DNA of 5,577 nucleotides, taken from contig CAZAEO010000120.1 of assembly GCA_964484285.1 (NCBI GenBank), positions 1-5,577 on the forward strand, given 5' to 3'. The notes beneath the pieces were generated by a model. The model worked only from the letters and a program-made list of their open reading frames with translations, did no database searches and had not been told where the DNA came from. Below are positions 1 through 5,523 of the stretch, in pieces (position 1 is the first letter of the stretch; every line of letters begins with the position of its first letter). Position numbers and translations under genes: made by a program. Origin of the DNA: CAZUQP01 sp964484285 (GTDB lineage: Bacteria; Pseudomonadota; Gammaproteobacteria; DSM-16500).

Positions 1-55
1 GGACAGTAGTGCGTTTCACTCAGGATGACAAAATTTATTTTTGTCGTGTACAGAG
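1..55 (-). repeat. Edge of a dispersed intergenic repeat (left copy)
   Basis: Read on the minus strand, this stretch contains GTACACGACAAAAA followed by GTCATCCTGAGTG and then continues off the window. The GTACACGACAAAAA module (positions 38-51) recurs in opposite orientation at 5529-5542. The GTCATCCTGAG core resembles a common class of proteobacterial intergenic repeats; that resemblance is from memory and was not searched. Two copies of one module, both in non-coding DNA at the flanks of these genes, support a dispersed repeat rather than chance. The true outer boundary cannot be seen. Confidence 0.5.
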
Positions 56-308
56 CCTTTTTTTATAGTAATCGCAGAATTTTCTTAAGTAAATTAATAT
101 TCGATTATAAATTCAAATTTATCTTTAACGACCCGAACGGATTTGTAAGATATATTCTTTTTGTCCTGTAGGATATGCCTCACAAAATACGTAAGATATA
201 GTCGATTAATTTGTTTAATAATAGACAAGTTTTATTTTAACTAGTTGATTTAAGTATATATTTATTGCGAATTAGCTTTGGAGCCTGAAACAAATTTTTT
301 AATGATAC
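56..308. other. AT-rich intergenic region without a gene
   Basis: No credible reading frame with a ribosome binding site appears on either strand, and no tRNA, tmRNA, 6S, SRP or RNase P signature was recognised. The stretch is much richer in A and T than the flanking genes. It holds a 10-base direct repeat GTAAGATATA (145-154 and 191-200), a repeated TCGATTA (101-107 and 202-208) and an imperfect dyad AAGA-N5-TCTT (147-159). The likeliest role is an upstream regulatory region for the small RNA candidate downstream, though decayed DNA is possible. Confidence 0.5.
144..200 (+). promoter_or_regulatory. Possible response-regulator site: direct repeats GTAAGATATA
   Basis: Two identical decamers GTAAGATATA lie at 145-154 and 191-200. 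The first belongs to the imperfect dyad TAAGA-TATAT-TCTTT (146-160). Known comparisons are the GacA upstream site TGTAAG-N6-CTTACA and the Legionella LetA box TNAGAAATTTCTNA, both found before rsmY/rsmZ-type genes. The sequence here has TGTAAG at 144-149 and TNAGA/TCTN half-sites, but the spacer is one base too long and the last position differs. Assignment as a GacA/LetA box is inference; the direct repeat itself is seen directly. Confidence 0.3.
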
Positions 309-348
309 TAGCTAGAATGAAAATTTATTATAAAATCATTTCTAGCTA
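309..348. repeat. Inverted repeat over the sRNA promoter
   Basis: TAGCTAGAA (309-317) is perfectly complementary to TTCTAGCTA (340-348). The pairing extends through TGA/TCA (318-320 with 336-338) if T339 is bulged. The AT-rich interior carries the proposed -10 box of the small RNA. The right arm is also the left arm of the first sRNA hairpin, so the two structures exclude each other. It may be an operator for a dimeric regulator, or an RNA hairpin if transcription starts further upstream. Confidence 0.5.
331..336 (+). promoter_or_regulatory. Candidate -10 box of the small RNA
   Basis: TAAAAT matches the sigma-70 -10 consensus TATAAT at five of six positions and lies in the string TATAAAAT (329-336). 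It would place the transcription start near base 343, exactly where the first hairpin of the RNA begins. No good -35 hexamer lies 16-18 bases upstream, which would fit an activator-dependent promoter but also weakens the call. In DNA this AT-rich, -10-like hexamers arise easily by chance. Confidence 0.35.
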
Positions 349-475
349 ACGGATAGCTAAGGTGATTGAAGGGATTTCTATAACCACTCCTCGTTTTGCG
401 TGTCCAAGGATTGGGTTTTTAGCAAGGATGTTTATTCAGTATTTAAAGGACGGCTCATCAGTCGTCCTTTTTTTT
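343..475 (+). ncRNA. Candidate CsrA-sequestering small RNA (RsmY/RsmZ/CsrB-like)
   Basis: This is a predicted non-coding RNA of about 130 nt, found by reading for CsrA sites (ANGGA) and their folding. Five motifs occur within about 100 bases: ACGGA 349-353, AGGGA 370-374, AAGGA 406-410, AAGGA 424-428 and AAGGA 446-450. The first four have their GGA in a simple hairpin loop. TAGCTA 343-348 pairs with 354-359 around loop ACGGA. GAA 368-370 pairs with TTC 376-378 around GGGAT. GTCCAA 402-407 pairs with TTGGGT 411-416 around GGA, using two G-U pairs. AGCA 421-424 pairs with TGTT 429-432 around AGGA. The fifth lies in the terminator stem. In known RsmY/RsmZ/CsrB RNAs, repeated GGA loops bind CsrA dimers and relieve repression of target mRNAs. 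Length and terminator fit that class. The 5' end is set only by a -10-like hexamer. The RNA converges with der. No homology search was possible, so family membership is inferred from architecture. Confidence 0.6.
445..475 (+). terminator. Rho-independent terminator of the small RNA
   Basis: AAAGGACG (445-452) pairs perfectly with CGTCCTTT (463-470). Inside it, G453-T462 (a G-U pair in RNA), C454-G461 and T455-A460 extend the stem to 11 pairs closed by a CATC loop. An uninterrupted run of eight T (468-475) follows on the plus strand. The opposite orientation lacks a comparable U-tract and loses the G-U pair, so the main direction is plus. No plus-strand protein gene precedes it, which itself argues for a non-coding transcript. 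It may also end der transcripts weakly. Confidence 0.85.
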
Positions 476-1859
476 ATGTTCTCTTTTTTACATGTCGCAT
501 TAAACGAGTTTTTTTCCGCTGTTGACGTTCGGTAAGTACATTTTTTTTATGGCGGAAAGGATTTTCACTGTTTTTTACTTCGATACGCACAGGTGTGCCC
601 ATTAATTTTAAGCGAGCTTGATACGTATTAGCTAAATAACGACGATATGCATCAGGAAGCGCGCTCACTTGATTACCATGAATCACAATGCAGGGTGGAT
701 TTGATCCTCCTGGATGAGCGTAACGTAATTTAATGCGTCTGCCTTGCACCAAGGGCGGGGAATGTTGCACGATAGCTTCTTGCAAAATTTTCGTGAGCTT
801 GGGCGTAGATAATTTTTTATTTGCTGAAAGATAAGCTTCGTCAACAGAATCAAACAAATTGCCGACACCTGAACCATGCAAAGCAGAAATAAAATGAATG
901 CGTACGAAAGGAATAAAGTTTAAACGTCTATCAAGAGTAGCGCGTGCTTTATCTTTTTCTTCAACCGCCATGCCATCCCACTTATTCATTGCGATTACAA
1001 GTGCTTTACCGCTATCTAAAATGAATCCCAGTAAACGTAAATCTTGCTCGGTAACACCTTCATGCGCATCCATGACAAATAAAACAACATGGGTTGTTTC
1101 GATCGCTTGTAATGTTTTGACCACGGAAAATTTTTCGGTTGTCTCAAAAATTTTGCCACGTTGTCGTACGCCAGCGGTGTCAATGAGTATGTAATCCTTG
1201 GAAAAACGTTTAAATGGAATAAAAATACTATCCCGCGTTGTACCAGGTTGATCGAACACAAGAACACGTTCTTCACCTAACATACGATTGATTAAAGTTG
1301 ATTTGCCGACGTTAGGTCGTCCAACAACAGCCAGTTTGATTCCAGCAATATCGCTTTCTTCTGGTTTGGGTTCTTCAATGGGTAAAATAGATTGGATAAG
1401 TTCAGTTATCCTGCCACTATGTGCAGCGGAAATGGCATAAGGAGTGCCTAATCCAAGCTGAAAAAAATCGGCGGTAGCGATGCTGAAATCTAATCCTTCT
1501 GTTTTATTGACGACTAGAAAAATATTTTTGTTGAGAGGGCGTAATTTTTCTACGATAAATTGATCAGCGGGAGTTAAACCTGTGCGCGCATCTACAAGTA
1601 GAATCACTTGGTCAGCTTCAAGAATTGCTTGTTGCGATTGTTGTGCCATTAACAGATCTAAATCATTTTTTTCGTCAGTCATTCCGCCTGTATCAATGAC
1701 AATAAAGCGTCGATTAGCAATAGTTGCTTCACCATATTGTCGATCACGAGTCATGCCTGGAAAGTGAGATACTAAAGCGGCACGTGACTGAGTGAGGCAA
1801 TTAAACAAAGTAGATTTACCTACATTTGGCCGGCCAACAATTGCAATAACAGGTAGCAT
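474..1859 (-). CDS. der: Ribosome biogenesis GTPase Der (EngA)
   Basis: Der is an essential cytoplasmic GTPase that binds the 50S subunit and promotes its late assembly. The 461-residue protein shows the diagnostic tandem G domains. Domain 1 has P-loop GRPNVGKS at residues 9-16, switch Thr in GMTRD near 35-39, DTGG at 56-59 and NKTE near 118-121. Domain 2 has a second GRPNVGKS near 179-186, DTAG near 226-229, NKWD near 291-294 and an SAL motif near 324. A KH-like domain follows from about 350 to 435, then a very basic tail rich in Arg and Lys. E. coli Der is 490 residues, so length is normal. The first G4 motif ends in Glu rather than Asp. The ATG lies 2 bases after the bamB stop, and its SD-like AGGG (1865-1868) overlaps the last bamB codons, indicating translational coupling. 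Der is the last gene of the yfgM-bamB-der operon; its stop codon overlaps the terminator of the opposing sRNA. Confidence 0.97.
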   Translation of the reverse strand: MLPVIAIVGRPNVGKSTLFNCLTQSRAALVSHFPGMTRDRQYGEATIANRRFIVIDTGGMTDEKNDLDLLMAQQSQQAILEADQVILLVDARTGLTPADQFIVEKLRPLNKNIFLVVNKTEGLDFSIATADFFQLGLGTPYAISAAHSGRITELIQSILPIEEPKPEESDIAGIKLAVVGRPNVGKSTLINRMLGEERVLVFDQPGTTRDSIFIPFKRFSKDYILIDTAGVRQRGKIFETTEKFSVVKTLQAIETTHVVLFVMDAHEGVTEQDLRLLGFILDSGKALVIAMNKWDGMAVEEKDKARATLDRRLNFIPFVRIHFISALHGSGVGNLFDSVDEAYLSANKKLSTPKLTKILQEAIVQHSPPLVQGRRIKLRYAHPGGSNPPCIVIHGNQVSALPDAYRRYLANTYQARLKLMGTPVRIEVKNSENPFRHKKNVLTERQQRKKTRLMRHVKKRT

Positions 1860-1861
1860 GG

Positions 1862-3013
1862 TTACCCTATAGTATAAGTGGCTAAATGGCCGTCTTTCGT
1901 ATACACATAGAGCCTATTGTTATCGACAATCGGTGTAGCCAGGATGCCTGAGCGATTCACAAAAGTGCGTGCGACGAAATGTCCATCTTGCTTGCTCATC
2001 CAATGTAAATAGCCTTCAGCATCGCCTACAACAAGATAATGATCGAACAGGGCTGGGCCAGTAATATTACGTGCTGCTAAACTATTTTGTTGCCAATTTA
2101 CGGTACCGTTACGCGTATTAAATGCCCATACTCGACTTCTTGCATCTGACACATAGACTTGGATAGTGTCTGCTGCAATACCGGTATAAGATGAAATATC
2201 ATGTGTCCAGAGTGTTTGCCCTGTTACAAAATCAAGAGCAGCGATACGGCCTTGGTAAGTGGCCGCATAGATGCGGTTACCTTGCACAAGCGGATCAGCG
2301 TCAATGTCAACCATCCGTTGAATTGCAAAAATACCCTCAGGTTCTGCTATGGTTTTTTCCCATTGAACTCTGCCTTGTTGCAAACTCAGCTTTGTGAGAT
2401 TGCCATTTTCAAAACCGACAACAACAGATTCGCGGCTGATTTGCGGAGCACTTGAACCACGCAGTATTAAATTCGGTTCGATTTGTTGATAATGCCATAA
2501 GGGTTGTCCGCTGTGAGTTGCAAAAGCAGTCACGCGACCATCGATTGATTTAACAAGCGTAACACCTTGACTTGTTGCAGCTTGAGCTAGAATTTCGCTT
2601 GAAGAAGCCGCTTTCCATGCTGTCTGTCCATTCGTTTGATGTAGGGCAAGCGTATAGCCATTTTCGGTTCCAACATAGACTAAATCATCAGAGGTTGCGG
2701 TACCTCCGCTGATGGTTGCAGAGGTATTGACTTGCCAGAGTGATTTTCCGGTTATTTTGTCATTTGCTGCGACAGTACCGTTTTTGCTGGCAGTAAAAAC
2801 AGCGGTTCCTGAAATAGCGGGACTCAATTTTATGTAATCACTGTTAGATCCTCTTCCTGTGCGGGTATACCAAACAGGGTGAACGTTGATTTCCGGGGTA
2901 AAATCCACTAGTTTTGCAGGTGATGGCGTATTGTCTTTATCAGTGAAGAAACTGCAAGCACTTAAAGCAAGTGTGATAGCAGTCGCAATAAAAAGACGGG
3001 TTATTTTTTTCAT
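1862..3013 (-). CDS. bamB: Outer membrane assembly lipoprotein BamB
   Basis: BamB is a periplasm-facing lipoprotein of the BAM complex, which folds and inserts beta-barrel proteins into the outer membrane by way of BamA. From the chosen start the protein is 383 residues (E. coli: 392). It opens with a lipoprotein signal peptide of Lys-Lys, a hydrophobic stretch and lipobox LSAC with Cys20; Ser at +2 predicts outer-membrane sorting. About eight PQQ-like beta-propeller blades follow, each ending in a pattern such as NGTVAANDKITGKSLWQ, with the Trp after a G-x-x-x-W turn (KSLW, QTAW, QPLW, RVQW, QTLW, TVNW). The frame can be extended nine codons upstream, but the start at 3013 has AAGGAA five bases before ATG and gives a normal signal peptide, while the upstream ATG does neither. 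The gene begins 29 bases after yfgM and stops 2 bases before der. Confidence 0.95.
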   Translation of the reverse strand: MKKITRLFIATAITLALSACSFFTDKDNTPSPAKLVDFTPEINVHPVWYTRTGRGSNSDYIKLSPAISGTAVFTASKNGTVAANDKITGKSLWQVNTSATISGGTATSDDLVYVGTENGYTLALHQTNGQTAWKAASSSEILAQAATSQGVTLVKSIDGRVTAFATHSGQPLWHYQQIEPNLILRGSSAPQISRESVVVGFENGNLTKLSLQQGRVQWEKTIAEPEGIFAIQRMVDIDADPLVQGNRIYAATYQGRIAALDFVTGQTLWTHDISSYTGIAADTIQVYVSDARSRVWAFNTRNGTVNWQQNSLAARNITGPALFDHYLVVGDAEGYLHWMSKQDGHFVARTFVNRSGILATPIVDNNRLYVYTKDGHLATYTIG

Positions 3014-3018
3014 AATAA

Positions 3019-3024
3019 TTCCTT
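3019..3024 (-). promoter_or_regulatory. Ribosome binding site deciding the bamB start
   Basis: AAGGAA on the minus strand lies five bases before the ATG at 3013-3011. No comparable purine run precedes the longer start at 3040. This sets the initiation codon to the one directly before the lipoprotein signal sequence MKKITRLF. Confidence 0.8.
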
Positions 3025-3042
3025 GATTTGTAGGGTGCATGC

Positions 3043-3675
3043 CTAATGGGCGGCTAAATTATCTAATTTCATTTGTAAAATAGGACGAGTCACTTCTGCA
3101 TCAGGGATTTCTGCTAGCGCAAGTTGATAAGCGTTGCGTGCAGCGGCGCGATTATTTTGTGCAATGTAGGCATCTCCTCGTATTTCATCTATTAATCCAA
3201 TAAAATTTTTATCATTTAGCTTTTTTAGTAAATCTAAAGCAACATCCGGTTTTTTCTGCATAATCATAATCCGCGCTAAACGAGCGCGGGCAATTTCTTG
3301 TATGGAATGATCGCTGCTGTGATCCAATATCCAATTTAATTGCTGAGTTGCTTCAGCATAATTTTTTCTTAGGATGGCTTCGCGCGCTAACATGAATGCT
3401 GCCATTTGTGCGTAAGGTGTCCTAGGATAGTGGCTCAGCAATTTTTTTGCTTGTACTGTCGCACCTTCTGTGTTGTTTTGCGCGCGTAATGTCAGCATTT
3501 CGTCGTAAACAAGCGATGCATGCGATAAAATTTTGTTGCGATAACTTTGCCAGTAATGCCATGCTGCTGTTACGATCAGGGCAATGAGGATCCCTGTTAA
3601 AATAGTTAACCCATATTGCTTGATCCAGTTTTTTAATTGTTGGATTTGTTCTTGTTCAGTTAAATATTCAGTCAA
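3043..3675 (-). CDS. yfgM: YfgM-family inner-membrane TPR protein, SecYEG ancillary subunit
   Basis: YfgM is a bitopic inner-membrane protein. In E. coli it joins the SecYEG translocon with the chaperone PpiD and hands exported proteins to periplasmic folding factors. The 210-residue product (E. coli 206) has a short cytoplasmic N-terminus rich in Glu and Gln, one membrane helix at about residues 22-42 (LTILTGILIALIVTAAW), then a periplasmic alpha-helical TPR-like region to the end. This includes Ala-rich helix pairs such as YAEATQQLNWILDH, PDVALDLLKKL and NRAAARNAYQLALAEIPDA. The start codon is TTG (minus-strand reading of 3675-3673), chosen because a near-perfect TAAGGAG lies eight bases upstream and no nearby ATG gives the full N-terminus. 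It is first in the operon, followed by bamB, the conserved gammaproteobacterial order. The usual upstream hisS is not adjacent. Confidence 0.92.
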   Translation of the reverse strand: MTEYLTEQEQIQQLKNWIKQYGLTILTGILIALIVTAAWHYWQSYRNKILSHASLVYDEMLTLRAQNNTEGATVQAKKLLSHYPRTPYAQMAAFMLAREAILRKNYAEATQQLNWILDHSSDHSIQEIARARLARIMIMQKKPDVALDLLKKLNDKNFIGLIDEIRGDAYIAQNNRAAARNAYQLALAEIPDAEVTRPILQMKLDNLAAH

Positions 3676-3683
3676 GTGTGCTG

Positions 3684-3690
3684 CTCCTTA
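3684..3690 (-). promoter_or_regulatory. Strong ribosome binding site for the TTG start of yfgM
   Basis: TAAGGAG on the minus strand, eight bases from the TTG codon, is complementary to the 16S rRNA tail over all seven bases. It makes the TTG start credible and may compensate for the weak initiation codon. Confidence 0.8.
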
Positions 3691-3705
3691 CAGACAACCG
3701 CAGAA

Positions 3706-3711
3706 AGTATA
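3706..3711 (-). promoter_or_regulatory. Candidate -10 box of the yfgM-bamB-der operon
   Basis: TATACT on the minus strand matches the sigma-70 -10 consensus at five of six positions, including the key first, second and last bases. Transcription would start near 3699, giving a leader of about 24 bases with the TAAGGAG site well placed. No strong -35 hexamer stands 16-18 bases upstream. The operon genes are closely packed (29- and 2-base gaps), so one promoter could serve all three; none was recognised inside the operon. Confidence 0.5.
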
Positions 3712-3715
3712 GCGA

Positions 3716-3729
3716 ATTTTACATAAAAT
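3716..3729. repeat. Small palindrome ATTTTA-CA-TAAAAT in the divergent promoter region
   Basis: Two perfectly complementary 6-base arms around a 2-base centre lie between the yfgM -10 box and its expected -35 position. The position suits an operator for a small dimeric regulator, but AT-only palindromes of this size are frequent by chance, and no regulator is identified. Confidence 0.25.
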
Positions 3730-3764
3730 GCACTAGGAAGCTAAAAACTCTAAAGGATTCCTCT

Positions 3765-3794
3765 ATGTCAATAAGAGCTATTTAGGATTATACT
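3765..3794 (+). promoter_or_regulatory. Candidate sigma-70 promoter of the ydgA-like gene
   Basis: ATGTCA (3765-3770) matches the -35 consensus TTGACA at four of six positions. TATACT (3789-3794) matches the -10 consensus at five of six, with an 18-base spacer. The start would be near 3801, leaving a very short leader of about 16 bases with GGAG (3805-3808) eight bases before the ATG. The -10 hexamer is identical to that of the divergent yfgM promoter. Confidence 0.55.
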
Positions 3795-3816
3795 GGTTTT
3801 TATTGGAGATAGGGAA

Positions 3817-5508
3817 ATGCGTACAAAATTATATTGGGTCGGATCTTTGGTTTTATTGGTCGTTATTCTGTTGGCCATGGTCCCTTGGATAGACGGCTTT
3901 CTTTTCAAGCAGCGGTATTTAAATTTTCTGGCTGCTTTAGAATCGATGAAACGTGTTCAGATTAAGGTGCTTGAATATCACCAAGGATGGTTGAGTTCAG
4001 ACGCAAAGATCATTCTTTCCGCGGTCGCTGTTACCACTTCTGATATAACGCAAGACCTACCCGATGTTGTATTAGACCAACATATATCGCATGGCCCCTT
4101 CGTATATGATAGTCAAGCTAATCGTTGGGTTGTGGCATGGGCATCTATCCATAACACGGTTCATTTGCCGCCTGCCGCTGAAGCAATGTTGGGGCAGGCG
4201 AATCGTGTTGGTGTTGCTGAAGTGAATACGTTAGCAACATTTAGCGAAGAATATATCAATTACATAAAGACGCCTGTTTTTAATGTGAGCGTGCCTTCTC
4301 TTGGCAACGCTGCTTGGCAAGGTCTGAGTGGTTATATCTATTTTCGGATTAATGGCCAGCAAATTACGCAAATTAAATCAGAAATCAATTTGGGTGTTAT
4401 CTCAGCTAATACCGCCGTCGGTTCTTTGAGCACACAAAAAATATCGATGCAAAATGAAATGAAACCTGAGCCAATCGGTTTGTGGACGGGTGAATCTCAT
4501 TTCACCGTGCCTGAAATCACTGTCACCTATCAAAATGGTACTTTCTCACTTAAGAATGTTCATTTTTCCAATACGTTTGGAGTGGTTGGAAAGAATTTTT
4601 ATAATAATAAATTGCAGTTTTCTCTTGGTGAATTTACGGCACCGAATTTTTCTATTACGCAATCTGCTATGACACTGTCTGTAGAAAACTTAAGTGTACA
4701 AGGTTTATTAAATGCTATTCAAACAGCATATACGATACATAACCAACATGCTCAACCGTTAACTGCACAGCAGTATCAGCAATATATTGTTCCACTGGTG
4801 CCTATGTTGATTACACCTACTACTGCTATTAAAGAAGATCTCACGATGAATACTTCTTATGGCAGAATGCTTGTGAATGGACAGGTTTTATGGCCCGAAG
4901 CCGTTAAAACGTTTGATGATGTTGTTAAAAACGCGCAAGCCAAATGGGATGTTCGTATGTCTGCTTCATTGGTTAATCAACTCATTGTTGTTGCTTCAAC
5001 CTATCATGCTGATAAGCCAATCATGGCAGACAGTGAAGATGATATAACACAATCTCCAGAACAACGTTTATTGAATCAGATTGATGCATGGTCTAATCAA
5101 AATAAACTGGATCTCAGTATAGGTATTCGCTTAAAGGACATTGTGAGATTGCATCTTGCGGTAGAAGATTTTTCTAAGAATGTCGACCGATTTGTGCAAT
5201 CAAAAGAAATTTCGCCTGATATCGCTGCGGAAATTAAAGCACAATATGCTGCAGCAAGAAATGCTCAAGTTCAGCAAGCAGCATTACCTTCACTATCACC
5301 AACGGATTTAGCAAAACAGCAATGGGCACAGTGGGTGCAGCAAGGTTACATACGCCAAGATAAAGATGACTATGTTACATCGATTACGTATGAACGAGGT
5401 GTACTGAAAGCAAATGGGGTGGAAATTCCTACTGTTCTGCCTTTTCCTACAACAAATATAGAACAAGTTCCAACAACAAGCGTTGGGACAGATCCTAATT
5501 TGAATTAA
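3817..5508 (+). CDS. ydgA: DUF945 (YdgA-family) membrane-anchored protein
   Basis: I recognise this as DUF945/YdgA family, whose biochemical role is not settled. The 563-residue product (E. coli YdgA about 502) has an uncleaved-looking N-terminal membrane helix at about residues 5-24, followed by the family-typical FLFKQRYLNFLAALES helix and the signature VLEYHQGWLSS near 51-61. A long beta-rich periplasmic body follows. Near residues 510-533 is the family C-terminal module, GYI, a polar turn, DYVTSITYERGVLKANG. The last 25 residues are a Thr/Pro-rich polar tail probably without fold. There is no lipobox or Ala-x-Ala site, so I predict inner-membrane anchoring with a periplasmic domain. The ATG was chosen for GGAG eight bases upstream and because the membrane helix starts directly after it. 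It is transcribed divergently from yfgM over a 141-base gap, in the place hisS holds in E. coli. The symbol is by family similarity only; orthology is not proven. Confidence 0.8.
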   Translation: MRTKLYWVGSLVLLVVILLAMVPWIDGFLFKQRYLNFLAALESMKRVQIKVLEYHQGWLSSDAKIILSAVAVTTSDITQDLPDVVLDQHISHGPFVYDSQANRWVVAWASIHNTVHLPPAAEAMLGQANRVGVAEVNTLATFSEEYINYIKTPVFNVSVPSLGNAAWQGLSGYIYFRINGQQITQIKSEINLGVISANTAVGSLSTQKISMQNEMKPEPIGLWTGESHFTVPEITVTYQNGTFSLKNVHFSNTFGVVGKNFYNNKLQFSLGEFTAPNFSITQSAMTLSVENLSVQGLLNAIQTAYTIHNQHAQPLTAQQYQQYIVPLVPMLITPTTAIKEDLTMNTSYGRMLVNGQVLWPEAVKTFDDVVKNAQAKWDVRMSASLVNQLIVVASTYHADKPIMADSEDDITQSPEQRLLNQIDAWSNQNKLDLSIGIRLKDIVRLHLAVEDFSKNVDRFVQSKEISPDIAAEIKAQYAAARNAQVQQAALPSLSPTDLAKQQWAQWVQQGYIRQDKDDYVTSITYERGVLKANGVEIPTVLPFPTTNIEQVPTTSVGTDPNLN

Positions 5509-5523
5509 ATTTAGATGTGTCGA

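Noticed and set aside
445..470. The hairpin as the dedicated terminator of der (minus strand)
   Set aside because: In that direction the stem lacks a following U-tract (AAATACT follows) and one pair is lost, so the plus direction is clearly favoured; a minor bidirectional role remains possible.
240..475. 6S RNA, tmRNA, SRP RNA or RNase P RNA in the intergenic region
   Set aside because: None of the conserved cores I know for these RNAs (for example the SRP GGAAGGAAGCAGC-type loop or a tRNA-like ACCA end) is present; the GGA-loop pattern fits CsrA-binding RNAs better.
428..535. Plus-strand frame of 35 codons starting ATGTTTATTCAG, with AAGGA abutting the ATG
   Set aside because: The purine run overlaps the start codon with no spacer, the frame runs through the terminator hairpin and antisense into der, and the AAGGA is better explained as a CsrA-type loop motif.
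898..1194. 98-codon plus-strand frame opposite der
   Set aside because: Antisense shadow of the conserved der frame; no ribosome binding site and no recognisable protein pattern.
2191..2455. Two overlapping plus-strand frames opposite bamB
   Set aside because: Both lie wholly antisense to the propeller-coding region and have the low-complexity look of shadow frames.
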